From: Rugamonas sp045984285 | GTDB lineage: Bacteria > Pseudomonadota > Gammaproteobacteria > Burkholderiales > Burkholderiaceae_D | Assembly (NCBI RefSeq): GCF_045984285.3 | Contig: NZ_JBJQIK030000002.1 | Location: 124,001 to 188,000 of the forward strand | Direction of reading: 5' to 3' | Length of the DNA stretch: 64,000 nt | Part shown: in pieces, positions 34,395 through 42,707 of the stretch | Numbering within the stretch: the first letter of the stretch is position 1 | Layout of the letters: the number at the start of each line of letters is the position of its first letter | The notes under the pieces: model-generated | Told to the model about the DNA's origin: nothing | The model's input: the letters and a program-made list of their open reading frames with translations, nothing else | Databases searched by the model: none | Program-made: the position numbers and the translations under genes

Positions 34395-36392
34395 TTGAGC
34401 GATTTACTCCCGCTGCCGGACGGCGAAGCCCCCGCTATTCCCGGAAAACACGATGACGAGATCGAGCGCCTGTTCGGCGCCGGCGGTCCGCTGGGACCGG
34501 CCGTGGGCGGCTTTCGTCCCCGTAAATCGCAGACCGAGATGGCCAAGGCCATCGCCGCCGCCATCGACAGCCAGCAGACCCTGATTGCGGAAGCGGGCAC
34601 CGGCACCGGCAAGACCTTCGCCTACCTGGTGCCGGCCCTGCTGTGGGGCGGCAAGACCATTATCTCCACCGGCACCAAGAACCTGCAGGACCAGCTCTTC
34701 CTGCGCGATATTCCCACCGTGCGCGCCGCCCTGCAGGCGCCGGTTTCGGTCGCGCTGCTGAAAGGGCGGGGCAACTACCTGTGCCACTACCACCTGGAAC
34801 GCACGCTGCAGAACGGCCGCATGACCTCGCGCGAGGATGTGGGCTACCTGCGCGAAATCTCGCGCTTCCTGAAAATGACCAGCACCGGCGACAAGGCCGA
34901 GCTGGCGCGCGTGCCGGAGACGGCGCCGGTCTGGAACCTGGTCACGTCCACCCGCGAAAACTGCGTGGGCGCCGAGTGCCAGTACTACCAGGACTGCTTC
35001 GTGATGAAGGCGCGGCGCGAGGCGCAGCAGGCGGACGTAGTGGTGGTCAACCACCACCTGTTCTTCGCCGACGTGGCGCTGAAGGATACCGGCGTTGCCG
35101 AATTGCTGCCGTCCGCCAACACCATCGTGTTCGACGAGGCGCACCAGCTGCCGGATACGGCGACCCTGTTCTTCGGCGACACTTTTTCGACTTCCCAGGT
35201 ACTGGAGCTGTGCCGCGACGTGCTGGCCGAGGGACTTGCCCACGCGCGCGACGGCGCCGACTGGGGCAAGACCGTGTCGGTGGTGGAAAAGGCGGCGCGC
35301 GACCTGCGCCTGACCTTCCCGCAGGACGTGGTGCGCCTGTCGCTGCCGCAGATTGCGCCGTCGAGCGACTTCTTCCCCGCGCTGGACACCCTCCGCGAAC
35401 AGCTGGCCGGCATGCTGGCCGTGCTGGAAAAGCAGGCCGAGCGGGCGGAAACGCTGGAACAGTGCCACGTGCGCGGCCACGAGCTGCAGCAGAAGCTGGA
35501 TAACTGGAAATTCGATCCCAAGGCCAAAGTGGCGCCCGGCGAGGAAGCCGTGTACTGGGTGGAGGCCTATACCAGCTCGCTGCAGCTGCACAAGACGCCG
35601 CTGTCGATTGCCCCCATCTTCAACAGCCAGCGCGAGGGCGTGCCGCGCAGCTGGATCTTCACCTCGGCCACGCTGGCGGTGAAGAACGACTTCAAGCACT
35701 TCTCCGAGCAGATGGGCCTGACCGGCGAGGTGGCGCGCACCTGGCCCAGCCCCTTCAATTATGAGCAGCAGGGCATTCTCTACGTGCCGCAGGGCCTGCC
35801 GGACCCGAATTCCCTCGGCTACACCGATGCCGTGCTGGATGCCGCGCTGCCCGTGATCGAGGCAGCCGGCGGCCGCACCTTCCTGCTGTGCACCACGCTG
35901 CGCGCCGTCAAGCGCGCTGCCGAACGCCTGCGCGACGAATTCGAAAAGCGGGGCCTGAAATTCCCGCTGTTCGTGCAGGGCGACCGCGGTCGCACCGAAT
36001 TGCTGGACCAGTTCCGCAAGGCCGGCAACGGCGTGCTGATCGGCAGCCAGAGTTTCTGGGAAGGTGTGGACGTGCGCGGCGAAGCGCTGTCGCTCGTCAT
36101 CATCGACAAGCTGCCCTTCGCGCCGCCGGACGACCCGGTGCTGGCCGCGCGCATCGAAGTGATGGAAAGGCAGGGCATGAACGGCTTCATGCACCACACG
36201 CTGCCGGAAGCCATCATCAACCTGAAGCAGGGCGCCGGCCGCCTGATCCGCGACGAGGGCGACCGCGGCGTGCTGATGTTGTGCGATCCGCGTGTCATTT
36301 CCAAACCCTACGGCCGCCGCATCTGGCAGAGCCTTCCTCCCTTCAAGCGCACCCGCGAGGCCGCCGAGGTCATCGCCTTCTTCCAGCCATAA
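34395..36392 (+). CDS. DinG/YoaA-type Fe-S DNA helicase
   Basis: A 665-residue superfamily 2 (XPD-like) 5'-3' DNA helicase. Walker A AEAGTGTGKT is at 65-74, DEAH at 247-250, and motif VI GRLIRDEGDRG is near the C-terminus. The four Fe-S cysteines are C130, C190, C195 and C201 (NYLCHYH; ENCVGAECQYYQDC). It likely unwinds damaged or R-loop DNA. The only plausible start is TTG 34395, giving MSDLLPLPDG; the first in-frame ATG (34539) would remove sequence just before Walker A. No clear ribosome binding site, so weak initiation is expected. Confidence 0.93.
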   Translation: MSDLLPLPDGEAPAIPGKHDDEIERLFGAGGPLGPAVGGFRPRKSQTEMAKAIAAAIDSQQTLIAEAGTGTGKTFAYLVPALLWGGKTIISTGTKNLQDQLFLRDIPTVRAALQAPVSVALLKGRGNYLCHYHLERTLQNGRMTSREDVGYLREISRFLKMTSTGDKAELARVPETAPVWNLVTSTRENCVGAECQYYQDCFVMKARREAQQADVVVVNHHLFFADVALKDTGVAELLPSANTIVFDEAHQLPDTATLFFGDTFSTSQVLELCRDVLAEGLAHARDGADWGKTVSVVEKAARDLRLTFPQDVVRLSLPQIAPSSDFFPALDTLREQLAGMLAVLEKQAERAETLEQCHVRGHELQQKLDNWKFDPKAKVAPGEEAVYWVEAYTSSLQLHKTPLSIAPIFNSQREGVPRSWIFTSATLAVKNDFKHFSEQMGLTGEVARTWPSPFNYEQQGILYVPQGLPDPNSLGYTDAVLDAALPVIEAAGGRTFLLCTTLRAVKRAAERLRDEFEKRGLKFPLFVQGDRGRTELLDQFRKAGNGVLIGSQSFWEGVDVRGEALSLVIIDKLPFAPPDDPVLAARIEVMERQGMNGFMHHTLPEAIINLKQGAGRLIRDEGDRGVLMLCDPRVISKPYGRRIWQSLPPFKRTREAAEVIAFFQP

Positions 36393-36489
36393 CGTCGCTC
36401 CCGCGAAGGCGGCGGTGCGCCGATGCGGAGCCCAGGGGCGTTCCAACGCTGGGTGCCCACTCCTGGGCCCCCGCCTGCGCGGGGGTGAT
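36392..36489. repeat. REP/BIME-like paired hairpin, copy 4
   Basis: The left unit is CGTCGCTCCCGCGAAGGCGG, with its GAGCCCAGG arm displaced. The right unit, on the opposite strand, is ATCACCCCCGCGCAGGCGGG continuing to GCCCAGGAGT. It starts directly after the helicase stop, separating housekeeping genes from the TIR cassette. Confidence 0.75.
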
Positions 36490-36534
36490 GTGCTAACTCC
36501 TGGCGCGATCACGTCAGTTATCGGCATGTGCGCG

Positions 36535-36550
36535 TTTGCGCTAGCGCAAA
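36535..36550. promoter_or_regulatory. Perfect 16-bp palindrome upstream of the TIR cassette
   Basis: TTTGCGCTAGCGCAAA, 82 bases before the TIR gene ATG. The region 36490-36631 holds no gene and should contain the cassette promoter. No regulator gene is adjacent, so a site for a chromosomal regulator, or a cruciform, are both possible. Confidence 0.45.
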
Positions 36551-36631
36551 GTGCGTGCTGTCGGGATTGTTAAAGTGACTCAGCAAGTGTGACAAAAATG
36601 ATATGTCAGGGGAGAAACAGGAGGGGACGAA

Positions 36632-37237
36632 ATGACGATCCGCTACGGCTGTTTCTTCAGTTATGCGCATGGCCACCACACGTTCATGAGCAAGTTCAAG
36701 AACGACCTGGCCGATGCCCTGCGCTGCTACCTGGAGCCCCATCTCGATAATGAAAATGAACTCTTCATTGACAGCGAGCAACTCGGTGGCGGTGACGACC
36801 TGGACCGGAAGATTGCCCTGGCCCTGTGCCAGAGCGTGTGCATGATCGTGATCTACACGCCCAAATACGAAGCCCACGCCTACACGCGGCGCGAGTTTGC
36901 AGCGATGCAGCTGATCGAGGAGGAGCGGCGCCACTGGTACCCGCTGCCCAGCCACCTCACCATTCCCGTCATCATGACCCGGCACCCGCTCAGCCTGCCG
37001 GCGCAGATCAGCGAACCGGGCATGTACGTCGATTTCTCCCGCTATACGCTGGCGACGGGCGACCTGAAGACGAATCCCGACTTCCTGCCCGATATCGACC
37101 GCATCGTGCAGCGCATCGTCGCCCACTACCATTTTCTGAAAGTCAGTATTCCGCCTGGACACGACTGCAGCCGTTTTGTCCTGCCTGGCATTCCACCGGA
37201 GTGGCGTGCCGCTCCGGCTCCACACTTTCCACGCTAA
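36632..37237 (+). CDS. TIR-domain protein
   Basis: A 201-residue protein with an N-terminal TIR domain: strand A YGCFFSYAHG (5-14), strand B ELFIDSEQLGGG (43-54, BB-loop region), SVCMIVIYTPKYEAHAYTRREF (68-89) where E88 aligns with the catalytic Glu of NAD-cleaving TIR domains, and ILTIPVIMT-like strand. The last 60 residues are less ordered. TIR domains in bacteria often act as NADases or make signal nucleotides in defence. ATG 36632 follows a strong AGGAGG. Only 9 bases separate it from the ATPase-TPR gene, so they form one unit. TIR fold likely; enzyme activity inferred from E88 only. Confidence 0.82.
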   Translation: MTIRYGCFFSYAHGHHTFMSKFKNDLADALRCYLEPHLDNENELFIDSEQLGGGDDLDRKIALALCQSVCMIVIYTPKYEAHAYTRREFAAMQLIEEERRHWYPLPSHLTIPVIMTRHPLSLPAQISEPGMYVDFSRYTLATGDLKTNPDFLPDIDRIVQRIVAHYHFLKVSIPPGHDCSRFVLPGIPPEWRAAPAPHFPR

Positions 37238-37246
37238 AGGCCCGCC

Positions 37247-39007
37247 ATGGAACCGCAACGTCCCTCCCTCCCGCCGCGCAACGAGACCGGCGACGTCGTC
37301 ACCTTCCATTCCCACAAGGGCGGCGCCGGCCGGACCATGGCGCTGGCCAACCTGGCCCTGCTGCTGGCGCGGCGCGATGGCGCCAGCCGGCCGGTGCTGA
37401 TGATCGACTGGGATCTGGAAGCGCCGGCGCTGCACCATTATTTCGGCGTGGAGGCCGATGGGCCGGGGGTGCTGGAGCTGTTTACGGCCTGTGAAGCCCA
37501 GCTGAGGCGCGGCCGGCGCGAGCGCAACGATGCCGACCTGGCGCAAGCCGTGCTCGATGCCGTGGGCTGGGAAGACTATGTGATCCGGGTCGACCAGGCC
37601 CGCCCCCTGTTCCTGATGCGGGCCGGGCGGCAGGATGACGGCTATGCCGCGCGTCTCGCCGGCCTGGACTGGGAAGGCCTGTTCCATGCCTGTCCGGCCC
37701 TGTTCCGCACCTTCGCGGCCTGCACCGCCAACCGCTTCCGCCATGTACTGGTCGATTCGCCGGCCGGGCAGGGCGATGTGGCGGGCATCTGCACCACCTT
37801 GCTGCCCACGCGCCTGGTGCTGGTGTTCACGCCCGGCCGGCAGAGCCTGCAGGGGCTGGACGCGCTGGTGCAGCGCGCCACCACCTACCGCCGCAGCCAC
37901 GAGGAGGAGCAGCGCCCGCTGCTGGTGTATCCGCTGCCGACCCGCATCGATGCCGGGGACGCCGCGGTGCGCTCGCTGTGGCGGCGCGGCGACCCGGCGC
38001 GCAATATCCCCGGCTACCAGACGCAGTTCGAACGCACGCTGGCCGAAGCTTACGGCCAGGCCCGGCTGTCGCTGGAAAGCTATTTCGACGAGGTGCAGTT
38101 GCAGCAGCTGGGCGGCCTGGCTTATGGCGAGCCGCTGCCGGTGCAGACCGACGAGGAAAACGACAGGTTTTCCCTGACGCGCAGCTTCAATGCCTTCCTC
38201 GAATGGTTCGAAGGCGGCCATTGTCCCTGGCAGTCGCGTGAAGAGATCCCCCTGCTGACTGCCGTCGCCGCCGCGCGCGAGCAGCTGGAGGCGGGGGGCG
38301 GGCGCCCGGTGTCGCTGGCGCTGGCCACCGGATTGCGGGCGCTGGGCTCGCTGCACCGGCGCGACGGCGCCCTGGCCCAGGCCACGCTCTGCCTGGAAGA
38401 AAGCGTGGCGCTGCGCCGCCTGCTGCTGGGCGAAGAGCATTGCGATACGCTGGACAGCAAGGCCCTGCTGGCCGAAACCTTGTTCCAGCAGGAAAAATTC
38501 CAGGAAGCGCGTTTCCTGCAGGAAGCCGTGCTGGCGGCGCGTGAAGCGGCGGACGGGGCCGGCGCGCCATCGACCCTTCTGGCCAGCACTGCGCTGGGCG
38601 TCACGCTGGCCGAACTGGGCCAGTTTCCCGATGCGCTGGCCCTGCAGGACACCGTCATCGACGCCTACCAGCGCGAACTGGGCGACGAACATGCGGCCAC
38701 GGTCGAGAGCCTGGCCGTGCGGGCCGATATCCTGGCCCGCGCCGGGCGGCTGGACCAGGCGGCGCAGTTGATGGAGCGGGTGCTGGCGGCGCGCAGCCGC
38801 CTGCTGGGCAGCGAGCATCCGGACACCGAAAGGGTGCGGCGCGGCCTCGCCCAGCTGCTGGCCAAGCTGGAGCAGCGTCCGTCCGGCCAGCGCGAGCCGC
38901 GTGCCGCCACGCACCGGGCGCTCACGGTGGAGCAGGAACTGGGCAGTTACGCCGGTTTCGACAGCGAGGACGAGGAAATGTCGGAACCGCGCATCGGGAT
39001 CCGCTGA
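37247..39007 (+). CDS. KGGxGRT ParA-like ATPase fused to TPRs
   Basis: A 586-residue two-part protein. Residues 18-300 form a SIMIBI (ParA/MinD-like) P-loop domain: VTFHSHKGGAGRTMALANLA with KGGAGRT at 24-30, LMIDWDLEAP (51-60) and HVLVDSPAGQGD. Arg replaces the Lys of the usual GKT, while the deviant-Walker signature Lys K24 is kept. This matches the KGGVGR-variant ATPases. Residues about 340-545 are kinesin-light-chain-like TPRs (repeated LLLGEEHCDTLDSKALLAE, GDEHAATVESLAVRADIL, GSEHPDTERVRRGL). The tail is acidic. The TPR part probably binds a partner or ligand, and the ATPase may gate the upstream TIR effector; this is inference from architecture. Confidence 0.88.
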   Translation: MEPQRPSLPPRNETGDVVTFHSHKGGAGRTMALANLALLLARRDGASRPVLMIDWDLEAPALHHYFGVEADGPGVLELFTACEAQLRRGRRERNDADLAQAVLDAVGWEDYVIRVDQARPLFLMRAGRQDDGYAARLAGLDWEGLFHACPALFRTFAACTANRFRHVLVDSPAGQGDVAGICTTLLPTRLVLVFTPGRQSLQGLDALVQRATTYRRSHEEEQRPLLVYPLPTRIDAGDAAVRSLWRRGDPARNIPGYQTQFERTLAEAYGQARLSLESYFDEVQLQQLGGLAYGEPLPVQTDEENDRFSLTRSFNAFLEWFEGGHCPWQSREEIPLLTAVAAAREQLEAGGGRPVSLALATGLRALGSLHRRDGALAQATLCLEESVALRRLLLGEEHCDTLDSKALLAETLFQQEKFQEARFLQEAVLAAREAADGAGAPSTLLASTALGVTLAELGQFPDALALQDTVIDAYQRELGDEHAATVESLAVRADILARAGRLDQAAQLMERVLAARSRLLGSEHPDTERVRRGLAQLLAKLEQRPSGQREPRAATHRALTVEQELGSYAGFDSEDEEMSEPRIGIR

Positions 39008-39080
39008 CGCCGCCATTTTTTTGGCGGGAGGCAGGCCGCGCATGCGCTGGCGCGGCGTTGCTTCAGGTAAAATCCTCGGT

Positions 39081-39818
39081 ATGCGAATCCTTATCAGTAA
39101 CGACGACGGCTACCTCGCGCCCGGCATCAATGCCCTGGCCGAAGCCCTGGCGCCGATCGCCGATATCACGGTGGTGGCGCCGGACAGCAACCGTTCCGGC
39201 GCCTCGAATTCCCTGTCGCTGGACCGGCCGCTGTCGGTGCAGCAGGCGGCCAACGGTTTCTACTTCGTCAACGGTACCCCCACCGATTGCGTGCACATTG
39301 CACTGACCGGCATGCTGGTCGAACGGCCCGACCTGGTGGTGTCCGGCATTAATAACGGCCCGAATATGGGGGACGATACCCTGTATTCCGGCACCGTGGC
39401 CGCTGCAACCGAAGGTTATCTGTTCGGCATTCCCGCCATTGCTTTCTCGCAGGGCGAATACGGCTGGGGCAATATCGATGCCGCCGCCCGGGTGGCGCGC
39501 GACATCGTGCAGCGCTACGCCGAGGCGCTGGAAAAACCTTACCTGCTGAACGTCAATATCCCAACCCGTACTTACGAAGAGATGGGGCCGCTGACGCCGA
39601 CCCGCCTCGGCCGTCGCCACCAGGCCGAACCGGTGATCAAGGCGCGTGATCCACGCGGCCGTGAAATCTTCTGGATCGGCCCGCCGGGCGCCTGCAAGGA
39701 TGCGGGCGAGGGCACCGATTTCCATGCCGTACAGCAAGGCCGGGTATCGGTAACACCGCTGCAGATCGACCTGACCCACCGCGACCAGCTGGCACAGCTG
39801 AAGAAGGCCCTGGCATGA
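39081..39818 (+). CDS. surE: 5'/3'-nucleotidase SurE
   Basis: A 245-residue metal-dependent nucleotidase that releases phosphate from nucleoside monophosphates and acts in stationary-phase survival. Family motifs: MRILISNDDGYLAPGI with D8-D9, VVAPDSNRSGASNSLSL, GTPTDCVHIAL, LVVSGINNGPNMGDDTLYSGT. ATG 39081 starts exactly at the family N-terminus; longer frames reach back into the TPR gene. The stop overlaps the pcm ATG (ATGA), the usual surE-pcm-nlpD-rpoS order. Confidence 0.97.
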   Translation: MRILISNDDGYLAPGINALAEALAPIADITVVAPDSNRSGASNSLSLDRPLSVQQAANGFYFVNGTPTDCVHIALTGMLVERPDLVVSGINNGPNMGDDTLYSGTVAAATEGYLFGIPAIAFSQGEYGWGNIDAAARVARDIVQRYAEALEKPYLLNVNIPTRTYEEMGPLTPTRLGRRHQAEPVIKARDPRGREIFWIGPPGACKDAGEGTDFHAVQQGRVSVTPLQIDLTHRDQLAQLKKALA

Positions 39819-40687
39819 GCGGCAAGCCGCGCTTCCCGCTGCCGCTTTCTTCGGTAACGGAGAAGAAGCCCGGCGCCACTCCCAGTTTCAAGCCTGTCAT
39901 TGCCACGCCGCAAACAGCAACCCGCAATGCGGCCACCACTGCCGCACGCAGCCCATGGGCGCCGCCGGCGCCCGTTGCCAGCCCTTCGCGCTCGTACAGC
40001 TACGCCCAGGAGCGCGCCCAGCCGCAGCCGGTAACGGCGCCACGCCAGAACCCGCTGGTCTCGGACGCCGTGCGCCGCGCCATGGTGGCCCGGGTGGCCA
40101 AACAGGGCGTGGCCGACACCGTGGTGCTGGCCGCGCTGGAGGCGGTGCCGCGCCATATGTTCATGGACGAAGGCCTGGCATCCCAGGCTTATATCGACGC
40201 TTCCTTGCCAATCGGACACCACCAAACCATTTCCCAGCCGTATATTGTTGCCCGCATGATCGAAGTGATGCGGAATGGTGGCAGCCTGAAGCGCGTGTTG
40301 GAAATCGGCACTGGATGTGGCTACCAGGCAGCAGTGCTGGCCTGTGTTGCGCAGGAGGTGTATTCCATTGAGCGCATCAAACCGTTACATGAGCTGGCGA
40401 AGTCCAATTTGCGGCCCCTGCGGGTTCCGAACCTGCGTCTGCACTACGGAGATGGTATGCTTGGGCTGCCCCAGGCCGCTCCCTTCGACGGCATCATCCT
40501 CGCTGCGGCGGGGCTGGAGGTGCCGCAGGCGCTGTTGGAACAGCTCGCCATTGGCGGCAGACTGGTCGCGCCCGTGGGCGCACGCACCCAGCATCTGGAA
40601 CTCGTGATCCGCACCGGCAAGACCGAATGGGTGCGCCAGACGCTTGAAGACTGCCATTTCGTGCCCCTGCGGCCTGGTATCGTTTAG
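39815..40687 (+). CDS. pcm: Protein-L-isoaspartate O-methyltransferase
   Basis: Repairs isoaspartyl residues in aged proteins by SAM-dependent methylation. The catalytic domain covers about residues 80-290: GHHQTISQPYIVARM (134-148), SAM-binding EIGTGCGY (163-170, Cys where Ser is common), LRLHYGDG and GGRLVAPVG. The first 80 residues are an added Pro/Ala/Thr-rich, probably disordered tail, making the protein about a third longer than the usual 210-220 residues. The start overlaps surE, supporting the long form. Confidence 0.94.
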   Translation: MSGKPRFPLPLSSVTEKKPGATPSFKPVIATPQTATRNAATTAARSPWAPPAPVASPSRSYSYAQERAQPQPVTAPRQNPLVSDAVRRAMVARVAKQGVADTVVLAALEAVPRHMFMDEGLASQAYIDASLPIGHHQTISQPYIVARMIEVMRNGGSLKRVLEIGTGCGYQAAVLACVAQEVYSIERIKPLHELAKSNLRPLRVPNLRLHYGDGMLGLPQAAPFDGIILAAAGLEVPQALLEQLAIGGRLVAPVGARTQHLELVIRTGKTEWVRQTLEDCHFVPLRPGIV

Positions 40688-40699
40688 ACAGAACATTAG

Positions 40700-41620
40700 A
40701 TGAGAATGACGAAAACAAGTTCCCTGTTCCTCAGTACCCTTACGCTGGCGCTGCTCAGCGCCTGTACCTCGACGCCCAACCGCGCGCCCGTGTCGGAACT
40801 GGCCATTGCGCCGCGTCCCGCGCAGCCGGCCCCGGCGCCGGTCGCCGAAGTCAAGGATAAACCGGGCTACTACACCGTCAAGCGTGGCGACACCCTGCTG
40901 CGCATCGCCCTCGACCATGGCCAGAATTACCGCGACCTGGTGGCATGGAACAAGCTGGCGAATCCGAACGACATCAAGGTGGATCAGGTGCTGCGCGTGG
41001 AAGCGCCGGACGGCGACAGCGGCGTGCAAACCGCCTCGATCGCGCCGCCGCCATCGCTGAAGCCTGCGGCCGAGCCGGCGGTGCCGAAGAAGACCGGGCC
41101 GAAAGGCGACAAGCAGCCCTATACCGAAAATTCGGTGGCCGAAATGCAGAAGCCGGATGCGAAGGCCGACAAGCTGGCCGAGAAGCCGGTGCAGCTGGCC
41201 AGCGCCGCGCCCAGCCTGCCGAGGCCGGCGCCCAGCCTGAGTGTGGAAGACCGCGCCGTCAGCTGGCAGTGGCCGGCCGATGGCAAGGTGGTGGGCACTT
41301 TCGATGAAGGCAAGAACAAGGGTATCGACATCGCAGGCCGCGCAGGCCAGCAGGTGGTGTCGGCCGGCGCCGGCAAGGTAATGTATGCCGGTAGCGGGAT
41401 CCGCGGATATGGTAATCTCGTTATCGTGAAGCACAGTAACGGTCTGTTGTCGGCCTATGCGCACAACCGCTCCATCCTGGTACAGGAAGGGCAGACGGTG
41501 AACAAGGGGCAGGCAATTGCCGAAATGGGGGATTCCGATACGGATTCAGTCAAGCTGCACTTTGAAATAAGGCAGCAGGGCAAGCCGGTCGATCCGTCGA
41601 AGTTCCTGCCTAACCGCTAG
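40700..41620 (+). CDS. nlpD: Lipoprotein NlpD, LysM plus degenerate LytM domain
   Basis: A 306-residue outer-membrane lipoprotein: lipobox LLSAC with C22, LysM domain (about 57-101, YTVKRGDTLLRIALDHGQNY), Pro/Lys-rich linker, and a LytM/M23 domain (about 205-302). The first zinc His of M23 is replaced (KNKGIDIAG), as in NlpD of Escherichia coli, so it is expected to activate the amidase AmiC rather than cut peptidoglycan itself. RGYGNLVIVKHSNGLLSAYA and LHFEIRQQGK are family hallmarks. In Escherichia coli the main rpoS promoter is inside nlpD; the same may hold here. Confidence 0.96.
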   Translation: MRMTKTSSLFLSTLTLALLSACTSTPNRAPVSELAIAPRPAQPAPAPVAEVKDKPGYYTVKRGDTLLRIALDHGQNYRDLVAWNKLANPNDIKVDQVLRVEAPDGDSGVQTASIAPPPSLKPAAEPAVPKKTGPKGDKQPYTENSVAEMQKPDAKADKLAEKPVQLASAAPSLPRPAPSLSVEDRAVSWQWPADGKVVGTFDEGKNKGIDIAGRAGQQVVSAGAGKVMYAGSGIRGYGNLVIVKHSNGLLSAYAHNRSILVQEGQTVNKGQAIAEMGDSDTDSVKLHFEIRQQGKPVDPSKFLPNR

Positions 41621-41630
41621 ATACCGCCCA

Positions 41631-42650
41631 ATGACACGCTCGCCGCACAATCAGATGGAAGACGGCTCGGCCCAGGACGATTACCCGGACGAGCCAATCG
41701 ATGATGCGGCCGAGTCGCTGGATGGCGAGTCCGACGAGGAGAGCCATCCCCTCGCCGAAGCCAGCACCGTGCTGGAGAGTGTCGACGAGCTGAAAAAGGT
41801 GCTGGCGGCCGAGCTCTCCACCGACACCACCCAGCATTACCTGAACCAGATCGGCGCCAAGCCGCTGCTGACGGCGGAGCAGGAAGTGCACTACGCCACG
41901 CTGGCCAAACAGGGCGAATTTGCCGCCCGCCAGAAAATGATCGAGCACAACCTGCGGCTCGTGGTTTCCATTGCCAAGCACTACATCAACCGCGGCGTGG
42001 TCCTGCTCGACATGATCGAGGAGGGCAATATCGGCCTGATGCGCGCCATCGACAAGTTCGAGCCGGAGCGCGGCTTCCGGTTTTCGACCTATGCCACCTG
42101 GTGGATACGCCAGAGCATCGAGCGCGCCATCATGAACCAGGCGCGTACCGTGCGGCTGCCGGTACACATGGTGCGCGAATTGAACCAGATCCTGCGCGGC
42201 AAATACCATCTCGAAGCGCAGCACCACAACGGCAAGGACGCCACGGCGGAAGACATCGCCGACCTGGTGGGCCGGCCGGTGGAGGAGGTGCAGGACATCC
42301 TCGCGCTGTCCGAGCATGCGACGTCGCTCGATGCGCCGCTGGACAACGATCCCCAGTCCTCGCTGATGGACATGCTGCCCGGCGACAGCGAGGACAGTCC
42401 GGACGCGCGGGCCGAGCACCATGAAATGACGGTGCTGGTGCGCGACTGGCTCACCAAGCTGCCGGACAAGCAGCGCATCGTCATCATGCGCCGTTTCGGC
42501 CTCGACAACGACGATCCGGCCACGCTGGAAACGCTGGCCGAGGAGATGGGCGTGACGCGCGAGCGCGTGCGCCAGATCCAGCAGGAAGCCCTCGTCAAAC
42601 TCAAGCGCGCCATGGCCGCGCGCGGCGTGGTCCGCGACTCTTTGCTCTAA
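41631..42650 (+). CDS. rpoS: Stationary-phase sigma factor RpoS
   Basis: A 339-residue group 2 sigma-70 factor for general stress and stationary phase. After an acidic leader (about 1-45) come region 1.2 (TQHYLNQIGAKPLLTAEQEV), region 2 (ARQKMIEHNLRLVVSIAKHY, LDMIEEGNIGLMRAIDKFEP, RFSTYATWWIRQSIERAI), region 3 and region 4 with the helix-turn-helix TLETLAEEMGVTRERVRQIQ. ATG 41631 lies 10 bases after nlpD. The position after nlpD distinguishes it from RpoD. Confidence 0.97.
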   Translation: MTRSPHNQMEDGSAQDDYPDEPIDDAAESLDGESDEESHPLAEASTVLESVDELKKVLAAELSTDTTQHYLNQIGAKPLLTAEQEVHYATLAKQGEFAARQKMIEHNLRLVVSIAKHYINRGVVLLDMIEEGNIGLMRAIDKFEPERGFRFSTYATWWIRQSIERAIMNQARTVRLPVHMVRELNQILRGKYHLEAQHHNGKDATAEDIADLVGRPVEEVQDILALSEHATSLDAPLDNDPQSSLMDMLPGDSEDSPDARAEHHEMTVLVRDWLTKLPDKQRIVIMRRFGLDNDDPATLETLAEEMGVTRERVRQIQQEALVKLKRAMAARGVVRDSLL

Positions 42651-42707
42651 ACCACTGTCTGCTATCATAGCGGGTTATTTCACACCGCTTTTCCCTGATA
42701 GACAGCC

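Noticed and set aside
34395..34539. ATG 34539 as start of the DinG-type helicase
   Set aside because: It would remove the conserved sequence just before Walker A; TTG 34395 keeps the full N-terminus.
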